Assembly: GCF_013466785.1 (NCBI RefSeq)
Contig: NZ_CP059163.1
Coordinates: 2,976,001 to 3,040,000, forward strand
Source of the DNA: Nocardioides marinisabuli
GTDB lineage: Bacteria; Actinomycetota; Actinomycetes; Propionibacteriales; Nocardioidaceae
Direction: 5' to 3'
DNA: 64,000 bases
The translations under genes were made by a program, and so were the position numbers. Each line of letters opens with the position of its first letter. Within the stretch, counting starts at the first letter, position 1. The notes beneath the pieces were generated by a model. It saw only the letters and a list, made by a program, of their open reading frames with translations, was not told where the DNA came from and ran no database searches. Below are positions 35,093-44,295 of this stretch, piece by piece.

Positions 35093-36478
35093 GACGAGGG
35101 TGCCGGCCTTGTCGAGGACCACGCGCAGGATCTGCTCCATCTCGTCGAACTGGGCCTGGTCGCAGATGAGCGGGGGAGCGAGCTGGACGACCGGGTCGCC
35201 GCGGTCGTCGGCGCGGCAGTACAGGCCCTCGGCGAAGAGCTGCTTGGAGACGAAGCCGTAGAGCAGCCGCTCGCACTCCTCGTGGGTGAAGGACTCCTTG
35301 GTGGCCTTGTCCTTGACCAGCTCGATGCCGTAGAAGAACCCGTCGCCGCGCACGTCGCCGACGATCGGCAGGTCCTTGAGCCGCTCGAGGGTGGCGCGGA
35401 AGGCGCCCTCGTTGTCGCGCACGTGCTCGAGCACGCGCTCCTCCTCGAAGATCTGCAGGTTCCTCAGCCCGACCGCGGTGGAGACCGGGTGGCCGCCGAA
35501 GGTGTAGCCGTGCGCGAACGACTCGGCGCCGTGCAGGAACGGCTCCATCAGCCGGTCGGAGGCGATCATCGCGCCCAGCGGCGAGTAGCCGGAGGTCAGG
35601 CCCTTGGCGCAGGTGATCATGTCGGGCTGGTAGCCGTAGCGCTCGGCGCCGAACATGTGGCCCAGGCGGCCGAAGGCGCAGATCACCTCGTCGGAGACCA
35701 GCAGCACGTCGTGCTCGTCGCAGATCTCGCGCACCCGCTGGAAGTAGCCCGGGGGCGGCGGGAAGCAGCCGCCGGCGTTCTGCACCGGCTCGAGGAAGAC
35801 CGCGGCCACGGTGTCGGCGCCCTCGTTCTCGATGGCGATGCCGATCTGGTCGGCGGCCCAGCGACCGAAGGCCTCGGGGTCGCTGCCGTCGAGGAAGCCG
35901 CCGGTCATCTCGTCGGCGCGGTAGGCGTTGGTGTTGGGCACCCGGAAGGTGGAGGGCACCAGCGGCTCGAACTGCGCCTTGAGCCCCGGCAGCCCGGTGA
36001 TCGACAGGGCGCCCTGCGTGGTGCCGTGGTAGGCGATCGCGCGGCTGATGACCTTGTGCTTCATCGGCTTGCCGGTGAGCTTGAAGTAGTTCTTGGCCAG
36101 CTTCCAGGCGGTCTCGACGGCCTCGCCGCCGCCGCTGGTGAAGAAGACCCGGTTGAGGTCGCCGGGGGCGTGCCCCGCGATCTTCTCGGCCAGCTGAATG
36201 GCGGTCGGGTGCGCGTAGGACCACAGCGGGTGGAAGGCCAGCTCCGCGGCCTGCTTGGCCGCGGTCTCGGCGAGGTCGGTGCGACCGTGACCGAGCTGGC
36301 TGACGAAGAGGCCGGCCAGGCCGTCGAGGTAGCGGCGGCCCTTGGCGTCCCAGATGTAGGCGCCCTCGCCGCGCACGATGACGGGGACGTCGGACTCGTC
36401 GTACTGCCCGTGGCGGGTGAAGTGCATCCACAGGTGGTCCTTGGCGGCCTGCTGCAGGTGGTCGTAGTCCGGGTGCAT
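35090..36478 (-). CDS. Class III aminotransferase, omega-amino acid/polyamine type
   Basis: A 462-residue PLP enzyme. Conserved features: YIWDAKGRRYLDGLAGLF near the N-terminus, TSGGGEAVETAWKLA, LVSDEVICAFGRLGHMFG, and the PLP lysine in CAKGLTSGYSPLGA. The family includes beta-alanine-pyruvate, putrescine-pyruvate and related transaminases. Pairing with mmsA on the same strand favours beta-alanine; the pot genes favour putrescine or spermidine, and one enzyme may do both. ATG 36478 is chosen; an in-frame TTG at 36514 is less likely. The stop codon opens array B4. Its promoter region is shared with an amidohydrolase and contains the 15-bp island motif. Confidence 0.88.
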   Translation of the reverse strand: MHPDYDHLQQAAKDHLWMHFTRHGQYDESDVPVIVRGEGAYIWDAKGRRYLDGLAGLFVSQLGHGRTDLAETAAKQAAELAFHPLWSYAHPTAIQLAEKIAGHAPGDLNRVFFTSGGGEAVETAWKLAKNYFKLTGKPMKHKVISRAIAYHGTTQGALSITGLPGLKAQFEPLVPSTFRVPNTNAYRADEMTGGFLDGSDPEAFGRWAADQIGIAIENEGADTVAAVFLEPVQNAGGCFPPPPGYFQRVREICDEHDVLLVSDEVICAFGRLGHMFGAERYGYQPDMITCAKGLTSGYSPLGAMIASDRLMEPFLHGAESFAHGYTFGGHPVSTAVGLRNLQIFEEERVLEHVRDNEGAFRATLERLKDLPIVGDVRGDGFFYGIELVKDKATKESFTHEECERLLYGFVSKQLFAEGLYCRADDRGDPVVQLAPPLICDQAQFDEMEQILRVVLDKAGTLV

Positions 36479-36544
36479 GTGCCCATCGTGCGCTGCCGCA
36501 CCGGGCTGGGGCAAGTGAATCGGTGGTGAATTGCGCCAAACGAC

Positions 36545-36559
36545 ACGAAATCAGTCGTC
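36545..36559 (-). promoter_or_regulatory. 15-bp motif in the aminotransferase/amidohydrolase divergent promoter
   Basis: On the - strand GACGACTGATTTCGT; 14 of 15 bases match 38249-38263. In the longer window CACG(A/G)AATCAGTCGTCG, the two sites share 16 of 17 bases. It lies 66 bases from the aminotransferase ATG and 34 from the amidohydrolase ATG. Confidence 0.5.
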
Positions 36560-36593
36560 GTGACCGACTGGCTCGGCTCTGATAGAAAGTCGC

Positions 36594-38225
36594 ATGACCT
36601 CCACCGTCTTCCGTCGCGGCACCCTCTTCGACGGCCACCGGTACGTCGGTCCGGCCGAGGTGCTCGTGAAGTCCGGGCGGGTCGCGGCGCTCGCGGTTGG
36701 CGACGAGGAGCGGCTCACGGTGCCCGCCGGCGCGCAGGAGGTCGACCTCGGCGGCGGCCTCCTGGCACCGGGCTTCGTCGACGCCCACGTGCACGCCGTC
36801 CAGGGCGGCCTCGAGCGCACCCGCTGCGACCTGAGCGGGATGAGCACCCGCGAGGAGTACCTCGTGCAGGTCGACCGCTACGCCCGGGCCCGTCCCGACC
36901 GGGAGTGGATCCTCGGCGGCGGCTGGGCGATGGCCGCCTTCCCGGGCGGCGCCCCCAGCGCCGCCGACCTCGACACCGTCGTCGCCGACCGGCCCGTGCT
37001 GCTGCCCAACCGCGACCACCACGGCGCCTGGGTCAACACCCGCGCCCTCGAGCTGGCCGGCATCGACCGGCACACGCCCGACCCGCCGCACGGGCGCATC
37101 GAGCGCGACGCCGACGGTCGCCCCACCGGCACCCTGCACGAGGGCGCGATGGAGCTGGTGACCCGGCTGCTGCCCCCGGTCACCGAGGCCGAGCTCGACG
37201 ACGCCCTCGCGGCCGGTCAGTCCTACCTGCACTCGCTGGGGGTCACCGCGTGGCAGGACGCGATCGTCGGGGCCTACGCCGGGATGGACGACCCGGGACC
37301 CACCTACCGCCGTGCCGCCGAGCGCGGCCTGCTGAGCGCCCACGTGGTGGGCGCGCTGTGGTGGGACCGCGAGCGCGGCGTCGAGCAGGTCGCCGACCTG
37401 GTCGAGCGGCGCGCGGCGTACACGCACGGGCGCTTCCGGGCCACCAGCGCCAAGATCATGCAGGACGGGGTGGCCGAGAACGCCACGGCCGCACTCGGGG
37501 CGCCGTACCTCGACCGCTGCGGGCACGCCACCGACAACGCCGGTCACTCCTTCCTGGCGCCGTCGGCGCTCGCGGAGGCGGTCGGCGCCCTGGTCGCGGC
37601 GCGCTTCCAGGTGCACGTGCACGCCATCGGCGACCGCGGCGTGCGCGAGGCCCTCGACGCCTTCGAGGCGACCGGCCCCGACGTGCACGACCTGCGCCAC
37701 CACCTGGCCCACCTCCAGCTCGTGCACCCCGACGACCTGGCCCGCTTCGCCGCCGTCGGCGTCGCGGCCAACATCCAGGCGCTGTGGGCCTGCCTCGACG
37801 ACCAGATGGTCGAGCTGACGCTGCCGTTCCTGGGCGCCGAGCGCGCCACCTGGCAGTACCCCTTCGGCGGGCTGCACCGCGCGGGCGCCCGGCTGGTGGC
37901 CGGCAGCGACTGGCCGGTCAGCACCCCCGACCCGCTGGCCGCCCTGCACGTCGCGGTCAACCGGTGGGCGCTGGGGGAGCCGGGGCGGGGCGGCTCGGAG
38001 CCGTTCCTGCCCGAGCAGGCGCTCGACCTCGCGACCGCGATGGCCGCCGCCACCTCGGGCAGCGCCTGGGTCTGCCACCGCGACGACGCCGGCGTGGTGC
38101 GGCCCGGGGCCGTGGCCGACCTGGTGGTGCTCGACCGCGACCCCTTCGCCGCGCCGCCCGCGGAGGTCGGCGAGGCCCGGGTGGTCTCGACCTGGGTGGA
38201 CGGCGTGCCGGTCCACGGAGGGTGA
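36594..38225 (+). CDS. YtcJ-like metal-dependent amidohydrolase
   Basis: A 543-residue amidohydrolase of the YtcJ type. Metal-binding signatures: GFVDAHVHAVQGG near residue 60, a histidine pair in FQVHVHAIGDRGVREALDAF, HHLAHLQLVHPDDL, and the C-terminal catalytic Asp in VAGSDWPVSTPDPL. The substrate is unknown; family members remove formyl or acyl groups or open cyclic amides. It is divergent from the aminotransferase, which suggests a role in releasing an amine or amino acid for the pathway. No Shine-Dalgarno sequence is seen; GATAGAAA lies just upstream, consistent with a leaderless mRNA. Confidence 0.85.
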   Translation: MTSTVFRRGTLFDGHRYVGPAEVLVKSGRVAALAVGDEERLTVPAGAQEVDLGGGLLAPGFVDAHVHAVQGGLERTRCDLSGMSTREEYLVQVDRYARARPDREWILGGGWAMAAFPGGAPSAADLDTVVADRPVLLPNRDHHGAWVNTRALELAGIDRHTPDPPHGRIERDADGRPTGTLHEGAMELVTRLLPPVTEAELDDALAAGQSYLHSLGVTAWQDAIVGAYAGMDDPGPTYRRAAERGLLSAHVVGALWWDRERGVEQVADLVERRAAYTHGRFRATSAKIMQDGVAENATAALGAPYLDRCGHATDNAGHSFLAPSALAEAVGALVAARFQVHVHAIGDRGVREALDAFEATGPDVHDLRHHLAHLQLVHPDDLARFAAVGVAANIQALWACLDDQMVELTLPFLGAERATWQYPFGGLHRAGARLVAGSDWPVSTPDPLAALHVAVNRWALGEPGRGGSEPFLPEQALDLATAMAAATSGSAWVCHRDDAGVVRPGAVADLVVLDRDPFAAPPAEVGEARVVSTWVDGVPVHGG

Positions 38226-38248
38226 GAAGGGCCGGGTCGAGGGTCGGC

Positions 38249-38263
38249 GACGACTGATTCCGT
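38249..38263 (+). promoter_or_regulatory. 15-bp motif upstream of the aldehyde dehydrogenase
   Basis: GACGACTGATTCCGT, 54 bases upstream of the ATG at 38318, matches the site at 36545-36559 in 14 of 15 bases. Two CACTACAG copies (38280-38287 and 38303-38310) lie between it and the gene; the second overlaps the -10 element TACAGT (38306-38311). Confidence 0.5.
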
Positions 38264-38305
38264 GCTGCTCGTCGGCACCCACTACAGATTCCGCAGCGGA
38301 GTCAC

Positions 38306-38311
38306 TACAGT
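38306..38311 (+). promoter_or_regulatory. Candidate -10 element (TACAGT) of the aldehyde dehydrogenase gene
   Basis: TACAGT fits TANNNT and ends six bases before ATG, suggesting a leaderless transcript. No Shine-Dalgarno sequence is present. Confidence 0.5.
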
Positions 38312-38317
38312 CCGAGC

Positions 38318-39766
38318 ATGGCGGACACCACCTTCCAGAACGTGATCAACGGCCGGCTCGTCGACAGCGCGTCGGGAGCGACGTACGACGTCATCGACCC
38401 GACCACCGGTGAGGTCTACGCCCAGGCGCCGGCCTCGGGCCAGGAGGACGTCGACCGCGCGTACGCCGCCGCCGACGCGGCCTTCGAGGGCTGGGGCTGG
38501 CGGAGCACCCCGCAGGACCGGGCCCGGGCGCTGCTGCGCATCGCCGACGCGATCGAGGAGCGGGTCGAGGAGATCAACGCGGTCGAGTGCCGCGACACCG
38601 GCAAGCCGCTGGGGCTGACCATGGACGAGGAGATGCCCTACGCCTCCGACCACTTCCGCTTCTTCGCCGGCGCGGCGCGGGTGCTGGAGGGGCGCTCGGC
38701 CGGGGAGTACATGGCCGAGCACACCTCGTGGGTGCGTCGCGAGCCGATCGGGGTCGTGGGCCAGGTGACGCCGTGGAACTACCCGCTGCTGATGATGATC
38801 TGGAAGATCGCCCCGGCGCTGGCCGCCGGCAACACCGTCGTGCTCAAGCCCAGCGACACGACCCCGGCCTCCTCGACCCTGCTCGCCGAGATCTGCCAGG
38901 AGCACCTGCCGCCGGGCGTGCTCAACGTGGTCTGCGGCGACCGCGACACCGGTCGGGCCCTGGTCGCGCACCCGACGCCGCAGATGGTCGCGATCACCGG
39001 CTCGGTGCGCGCGGGCATGGAGGTCGCGGGCACCGCGGCCGCCGACCTCAAGAAGGTGCACCTCGAGCTCGGGGGCAAGGCTCCGGTGATCGTCTTCGAC
39101 GACGCCGACGTCGCCGCGGCCGCCGAGGGCATCGCCGGGGCCGGCCTCTTCAACGCCGGCCAGGACTGCACCGCGGCCACCCGGGTGCTGGTCGCGCCCG
39201 GCATCCACGACGAGTTCGTCGCCGCGCTCGCCGAGGCCGCGCAGGGGATGCCGACCGGGATGCCCGACGCCGAGGGCGTCTACTACGGCCCGCTCAACAA
39301 CGCCACCCAGCTCGCCCACGTCAGCGGGATGGTCGAGCGGCTGCCCGACCACGCGCGCCTCGTCACCGGCGGCACCCGCCAGGGCAGCGCGGGCTACTTC
39401 TACGAGCCCACCGTCGTCTCCGGGCTGCGCCAGGACGACGAGCAGGTGCAGACCGAGATCTTCGGCCCGGTGATGACGGTGCAGAGGTTCAGCGACGAGG
39501 CCGAGGCGCTGCGCTGGGCCAACGGCGTGCAGTACGGCCTCGCCTCGAGCGTGTGGACCGCCGACCACGCCCGCGCGATGCGGGTCTCGCGCCGCCTCGA
39601 CTTCGGTGCGGTGTGGATCAACACCCACATCCCCTTCGTCTCCGAGATGCCCCACGGCGGCTTCAAGCACTCGGGCTACGGCAAGGACCTGTCGATGTAC
39701 GGGCTGGAGGACTACACGCGCATCAAGCACGTGATGTCCTACATCGGCCCGGAGCAGGGGCAGTGA
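38318..39766 (+). CDS. Aminobutyraldehyde-type NAD(P) aldehyde dehydrogenase
   Basis: A 482-residue ALDH. Segments: NVINGRLVDSASGATYDVID, VGQVTPWNYPLLMMIWKIAP, the catalytic Glu in HLELGGKAPVIVFDD, and catalytic Cys in FNAGQDCTAATRVL. The N-terminus and the SDHFRFFAGAARVLEG segment resemble gamma-aminobutyraldehyde dehydrogenases (PatD/PuuC/KauB group), fitting conversion of 4-aminobutanal to GABA. Betaine-aldehyde dehydrogenase is a close alternative. Its promoter carries the island motif. It is followed, with an 11-base gap, by the saccharopine-dehydrogenase-like gene. Confidence 0.88.
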   Translation: MADTTFQNVINGRLVDSASGATYDVIDPTTGEVYAQAPASGQEDVDRAYAAADAAFEGWGWRSTPQDRARALLRIADAIEERVEEINAVECRDTGKPLGLTMDEEMPYASDHFRFFAGAARVLEGRSAGEYMAEHTSWVRREPIGVVGQVTPWNYPLLMMIWKIAPALAAGNTVVLKPSDTTPASSTLLAEICQEHLPPGVLNVVCGDRDTGRALVAHPTPQMVAITGSVRAGMEVAGTAAADLKKVHLELGGKAPVIVFDDADVAAAAEGIAGAGLFNAGQDCTAATRVLVAPGIHDEFVAALAEAAQGMPTGMPDAEGVYYGPLNNATQLAHVSGMVERLPDHARLVTGGTRQGSAGYFYEPTVVSGLRQDDEQVQTEIFGPVMTVQRFSDEAEALRWANGVQYGLASSVWTADHARAMRVSRRLDFGAVWINTHIPFVSEMPHGGFKHSGYGKDLSMYGLEDYTRIKHVMSYIGPEQGQ

Positions 39767-39776
39767 GCGCCCGCTG

Positions 39777-41000
39777 ATGAGGATCCTGCTCGTCGGGGCC
39801 GGCGGCGTCGGCTCGGCCTTCTGCGCGATCGCGGCACGCCGCGACTTCTTCGAGACCGTCGTGGTCACCGACTACTCCCTCGAGCGCGCCGAGCGGGCCG
39901 CGGCGACCGACGCCCGGTACGTCGCCGCGCAGCTCGACGCCTCCTCGGCCGAGGCCGTCGCCGCGCTGTGCCGCGAGCACGCGATCACGCACGTGATGAA
40001 CGCGGTCGACCCGGTCTTCGACATGCCGGTCTTCGAGGGCGCGTTCGCCGCGGGGGCCGACTACCTCGACATGGCGATGTCGCTCTCGCGCCCGCACCCG
40101 GAGTCGCCGTACGAGAAGACGGGCGTGAAGCTCGGCGACGAGCAGCTCGCGGTGGCCGGTGAGTGGGAGGCGGCGGGCCGCCTGGCCCTGGTGGGCATCG
40201 GCGTCGAGCCGGGCCTCTCCGACGTCCTCGCCAGGTACGCCGCCGACCACCTCTTCAGCGAGATCGACGAGCTCGGCACCCGCGACGGAGCCAACCTCGT
40301 GGTCACCGACGAGGACGGCGACGAGGTCTTCGCGCCGTCGTTCTCGATGTGGACCACGATCGAGGAGTGCCTCAACCCGCCGGTGGTGTGGGAGGACGGC
40401 GCCTGGCACACCACTGCGCCCTTCAGCGAGCCGGAGGTCTTCGACTTCCCCGAGGGCATCGGCCCGGTCGAGTGCGTCAACGTCGAGCACGAGGAGGTGC
40501 TGCTGATGCCGCGCTGGATCGAGTGCCGGCGCGCGACCTTCAAGTACGGCCTCGGCGAGGAGATGATCGGCATCCTCAAGGTGCTGCACCAGCTCGGCCT
40601 GGACTCCACCGAACCCGTGCGGGTCAAGGCCGCCTCCGGCGGGCACTGCGAGGTGAGCCCGCGCGACGTCGTCGCTGCGGTGCTGCCCGACCCCGCGGGC
40701 ATCGGCCCGAGGATGACCGGCAAGACCTGCGCGGGGGTGTGGGTCACCGGGCGCGGCACGGACGGCGAGCCGCGCTCGACGTACCTCTACCACGTGGTCG
40801 ACAACGAGTGGACGATGCGCGAGTACGGCCACCAGTGCGTGGTCTGGCAGACCGCGGTCAACCCCGTGGTCGCCCTCGAGCTGCTGGCCACCGGGGTGTG
40901 GAAGGGCGCGGGCGTGCTGGGCCCCGAGGCCTTCGACGCGGTGCCGTTCCTCGACCTGCTGAGCGCCTACGGGAGCCCGTGGGGGATCAGGGAGATGTGA
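39777..41000 (+). CDS. Saccharopine dehydrogenase-like NAD(P) oxidoreductase
   Basis: A 407-residue protein with an N-terminal Rossmann motif ILLVGAGGVGSAFCAIAARR and the family layout of lysine-1/carboxynorspermidine dehydrogenases: ITHVMNAVDPVFDMPVFEGA, YLDMAMSLSRPH, and GIGVEPGLSDVLARYAAD. No saccharopine-pathway neighbours are present. Relatives include carboxy(nor)spermidine dehydrogenase, which matters because all neighbours concern polyamines, but the direction of reaction here is unknown. It is probably co-transcribed with the aldehyde dehydrogenase. Its 3' end overlaps the convergent deacylase by 14 bases. Confidence 0.8.
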   Translation: MRILLVGAGGVGSAFCAIAARRDFFETVVVTDYSLERAERAAATDARYVAAQLDASSAEAVAALCREHAITHVMNAVDPVFDMPVFEGAFAAGADYLDMAMSLSRPHPESPYEKTGVKLGDEQLAVAGEWEAAGRLALVGIGVEPGLSDVLARYAADHLFSEIDELGTRDGANLVVTDEDGDEVFAPSFSMWTTIEECLNPPVVWEDGAWHTTAPFSEPEVFDFPEGIGPVECVNVEHEEVLLMPRWIECRRATFKYGLGEEMIGILKVLHQLGLDSTEPVRVKAASGGHCEVSPRDVVAAVLPDPAGIGPRMTGKTCAGVWVTGRGTDGEPRSTYLYHVVDNEWTMREYGHQCVVWQTAVNPVVALELLATGVWKGAGVLGPEAFDAVPFLDLLSAYGSPWGIREM

Positions 41001-42843
41001 GCAGGGGTGTGGCGCTCGCAGGAGCGCTCCCGACCGGCGGCTGGGGGGCATCGGTCGGGAGCGCGGCCCTGTCGGTGCGCCCGGCGCGCAGGAAGCGGCC
41101 CGTGCGCTGGCGACCCAGGACGTGGGTCGGCGCCCCGTCACGGAAGACCACCCGGCCGCCCACCATCACCAGCGGCACCGTCGCGTCGTTGCGGTTGACC
41201 ATGCGCGACAGGCCGTCGTACTGCTCGACCGGCGCCTCGGCGTACTCCTCGAGCGAGGCGTCGAGACGCGTGGGGTCGAGCACCAGCAGGTCGGCCCGGT
41301 TGCCGACGCGCAGGTGGCCGGCGTCGACGCCGTACCAGTCAGCGAGCTCGCCGGTCAGGCGGTGCACGGCCTGCTCGGGGGTCAGGAACGGCCGGCCGGC
41401 GCGGTCGGCGTCGCGCACGTGCTTGAGCAGGCGCAGCCCGAAGTTGTAGAAGGCCATGTTGCGCAGGTGGGCGCCGGCGTCGGAGAAGCCCATCTGCACC
41501 CCTGGCGACTGCGCCATCCGGCGCAGCACCTTCGGGCGGTGGTTGGAGATGGTGGTGCGCCAGCGGATCGCGGTGCCGTGCTCGAGCACCAGGTCGAGGA
41601 ACGCGTCGACGGGGTGGAGCCCGCCGCGCTCGACGCCGACCTGGCCGAACGACTTCCCGACCACCGAGGCGTCGGGGCAGGCCACGATCTCGGCGTCGAA
41701 GAAGTCGCGGTGCCAGACCCGCGGGCCGTACCTGGAGTCGTAGTCCTTGCGGAAGCGGCGGCGGTAGTCCTCGTCGCGCAGCAGCTCGTTGCGCGCGACC
41801 TCCTCGGCCAGGTGCAGCGCCGCGGCGCCGGAGCCGAACTCCTCGAAGATCACCAGGTCGATGCCGTCGGCGTACACCTCGAACGGCACCGGCAGGTGCT
41901 GCCAGCGGAAGTCGGCGCCGGCCCGGTTGACCGCACCCGACAGCCCACGCATCAGGTGGATGATGAAGGGGATCGCCTTGATGTCGGCGGCCGAGAGCAG
42001 GCTGGTCTTGAGCGGCGCCCGGCCGGTCGCGCCACGGCCCCAGCCGATCGAGTGCAGCGCCTGCAGCAGGATCGTGTGCGGGTGCGAGGCGTCGGGCCCG
42101 GCCTGCAGGGCGCGCCCGCGGCGGCGCAGGATCTCGCGCAGCCCGCGCATCTCGCGGCCCCGGGCGTACGTCGAGGGCAGCGTGCGCGAGCGGCAGGTGT
42201 CGCCGTCGAGCTTGTCGAAGAGCAGCTGCTGCGCCGACATGCCCACGAAGCCGGCGTCGAGCGCCTCGTCGAGCATCCGCTCCATCCGGGCCTGCTCGAG
42301 CCGGGTGGGGCGCACCTCGGGGCGGGTGGCGCGGTCCAGCCCCATCGTGGCGGTGCGGATGTCGGAGTGGCCGATGAAGGCGGCGAGGTTGGGCCCCAGG
42401 GGGCGGGCCTCGAGCGCGGCGACGTACTCCTCGGCGCTCGACCAGTCCTTGGCCGCGCCGACCGAGCGGATCACGTGGCGCCGGGGGATGGCCTCGACCC
42501 GGCCGAAGAGGTCGCCGGCGTCGACGGGGTCGACGTGGACGGTGGAGAGCGAGCAGGAGCCGAGGAGGATCGTGGTGACCCCGTGGCGCAGCGACTCGGG
42601 CAGGTGCGGGTCGTCGAGCACCTCGACGTCGTAGTGGGTATGGATGTCGACCATCCCTGGCAGCACCCAGCGCCCCGCGGCGTCGACGACCTCGGGACAG
42701 CCCGTCTCGTCGAGCGGCTCCTCGCTGACCGTGACCACGACGCCGCCGCGGATGCCGAGGTGGCGCACCGCCGAGGGGGCGCCGGTGCCGTCGAACCAGC
42801 GACCGCCACGGACGATGGCGTCGTACATCGGGAAGTCCGTCAT
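40987..42843 (-). CDS. N-acyl-D-amino-acid deacylase family amidohydrolase
   Basis: A 618-residue amidohydrolase. Metal ligands in GMVDIHTHYDVEV near residue 60, a central HSDIR, and a C-terminal QMGFSDAGAHLRNMAFYN with the catalytic Asp match D-aminoacylase/dihydroorotase-like enzymes. It is longer than typical D-aminoacylases (~480-570 residues). The substrate is unknown. It faces gabT across a 64-base divergent promoter gap. The start is ATG 42843; no Shine-Dalgarno sequence is evident. Confidence 0.85.
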   Translation of the reverse strand: MTDFPMYDAIVRGGRWFDGTGAPSAVRHLGIRGGVVVTVSEEPLDETGCPEVVDAAGRWVLPGMVDIHTHYDVEVLDDPHLPESLRHGVTTILLGSCSLSTVHVDPVDAGDLFGRVEAIPRRHVIRSVGAAKDWSSAEEYVAALEARPLGPNLAAFIGHSDIRTATMGLDRATRPEVRPTRLEQARMERMLDEALDAGFVGMSAQQLLFDKLDGDTCRSRTLPSTYARGREMRGLREILRRRGRALQAGPDASHPHTILLQALHSIGWGRGATGRAPLKTSLLSAADIKAIPFIIHLMRGLSGAVNRAGADFRWQHLPVPFEVYADGIDLVIFEEFGSGAAALHLAEEVARNELLRDEDYRRRFRKDYDSRYGPRVWHRDFFDAEIVACPDASVVGKSFGQVGVERGGLHPVDAFLDLVLEHGTAIRWRTTISNHRPKVLRRMAQSPGVQMGFSDAGAHLRNMAFYNFGLRLLKHVRDADRAGRPFLTPEQAVHRLTGELADWYGVDAGHLRVGNRADLLVLDPTRLDASLEEYAEAPVEQYDGLSRMVNRNDATVPLVMVGGRVVFRDGAPTHVLGRQRTGRFLRAGRTDRAALPTDAPQPPVGSAPASATPLLTSP

Positions 42844-42895
42844 GTCTGAATGGTCCGCGCCGGACCGCCTCTCGTCAAACGGCTGTCTGGTCTCC

Positions 42896-42901
42896 TAGGC
42901 T
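42896..42901 (+). promoter_or_regulatory. Candidate -10 element (TAGGCT) of gabT
   Basis: TAGGCT ends six bases before the gabT ATG; no Shine-Dalgarno sequence is present, so the transcript is probably leaderless. Confidence 0.5.
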
Positions 42902-42907
42902 GTCCCC

Positions 42908-44254
42908 ATGAACAGCACACCGTCCGCCGGAGGGCCATCGCTGCCGCAGGTCCGCCGCCTCGTCACCGAGATCCCCGGACCTCTTTCGCTCAAACACCTC
43001 GAGCGCAAGAAGTCCTTCGTCGCCGACGGTGTCGGCACCGCCCTGCCGGTCTTCGTGACCGCCGCCGGTGGGGGCGTGCTCGTCGACGTCGACGGCAACT
43101 CGCTGATCGACCTCGGCTCCGGCATCGCGGTCACCTCGGTCGGCAACGCCGCCCCGGCCGTGGTGCGCAACGTGCACGCGCAGGTCGACGCCTTCACCCA
43201 CACCTGCTTCATGGTCACGCCCTACGAGGGGTACGTCGACGTCTGCGAGGCGCTGGCCCGGCTCACCCCCGGCGAGCACGCCAAGAAGTCGGCGCTGTTC
43301 AACTCGGGCGCCGAGGCGGTCGAGAACGCGGTCAAGATCGCCCGCGTCGCGACCGGCAAGGATGCCGTGGTCGTCTTCGACCACGCCTACCACGGGCGCA
43401 CCAACCTCACGATGGCGATGACGGCCAAGAACATGCCCTACAAGCACGGCTTCGGGCCGTTCGCCGGCGAGGTCTACCGCGCACCGGTCTCCTACCCGCT
43501 GCGTGACGGGCTGTCGGGCCCCGAGGCCGCCGCCCGGGCCATCGACGTGATCGACAAGCAGGTCGGTGCGACCAACCTGGCCTGCGTGGTCATCGAGCCG
43601 GTGCTCGGCGAGGGCGGCTTCGTGGTGCCCGCCCCGGGCTTCCTGCCGGCGCTGCGCGAGTGGTGCACGGCCCACGACGTGCTGCTGGTCGCCGACGAGA
43701 TCCAGTCGGGCTTCTGCCGCACCGGCGACTGGTTCGCCTGCGACGACGAGGGCGTCGTGCCCGACCTGGTCACCAGCGCCAAGGGCATCGCCGGCGGCCT
43801 GCCGCTGGCCGCGGTCACCGGCCGCGCCGAGCTGATGGACGCCGTGCACGCCGGTGGTCTCGGCGGCACCTACGGCGGCAACCCGATCGCCTGCGCGGCG
43901 GCGCTGGGCGCCATCGAGGAGATGGAGCGCGGCGACCTCGCCACCCGGGCCCGCGAGATCGAGGCGCTGGTGCGTCGCCGGCTCGAGGCGCTCGCCGCCG
44001 ACCACCCGGTCGTCGCCGAGGTGCGCGGGCGCGGCGCGATGATGGCGATCGAGCTGTGCGAGCCGGGCACCACCACTCCCGACGCCGCGCGCGCCGCGGC
44101 AGCGTCGGCGTACTGCCACGCGCACGGGGTGGTCACCCTGACCTGCGGCACCTGGGGCAACGTCTTCCGCTTCCTGCCGCCGCTCACGATCTCCGACGAG
44201 CTGCTCGAGGAGGCCTTCGACGTGGTCGCGGAGGCGTTCGCCGCCACCGCGTGA
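42908..44254 (+). CDS. gabT: 4-aminobutyrate transaminase
   Basis: A 448-residue class III PLP aminotransferase. It contains [60 protein letters not shown] and the PLP lysine in [17 protein letters not shown]. The match to actinobacterial GabT is good over the entire length. It turns GABA into succinate semialdehyde, the step after the aldehyde dehydrogenase at 38318. No succinate-semialdehyde dehydrogenase of the GabD type is visible in the window. The gene starts leaderless after TAGGCT. Confidence 0.92.
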   Translation: MNSTPSAGGPSLPQVRRLVTEIPGPLSLKHLERKKSFVADGVGTALPVFVTAAGGGVLVDVDGNSLIDLGSGIAVTSVGNAAPAVVRNVHAQVDAFTHTCFMVTPYEGYVDVCEALARLTPGEHAKKSALFNSGAEAVENAVKIARVATGKDAVVVFDHAYHGRTNLTMAMTAKNMPYKHGFGPFAGEVYRAPVSYPLRDGLSGPEAAARAIDVIDKQVGATNLACVVIEPVLGEGGFVVPAPGFLPALREWCTAHDVLLVADEIQSGFCRTGDWFACDDEGVVPDLVTSAKGIAGGLPLAAVTGRAELMDAVHAGGLGGTYGGNPIACAAALGAIEEMERGDLATRAREIEALVRRRLEALAADHPVVAEVRGRGAMMAIELCEPGTTTPDAARAAAASAYCHAHGVVTLTCGTWGNVFRFLPPLTISDELLEEAFDVVAEAFAATA

Positions 44255-44295
44255 CCGGGGCGGGTGCCGTCGCGCCCGGCTGCGAGGATGACCGG

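Noticed and set aside
38229..38246. Additional B-array unit after the YtcJ-like amidohydrolase
   Set aside because: GGCCGGGTCGAGG resembles part of a reversed unit, but there is no tandem copy and no link to a stop codon in that orientation.
33486..38282. One giant 1598-residue protein on the - strand
   Set aside because: Only the last 502 residues (MmsA) are real; the rest is antisense to the amidohydrolase and out of frame with the aminotransferase. GTG 34994 with AGGAGT marks the true start.
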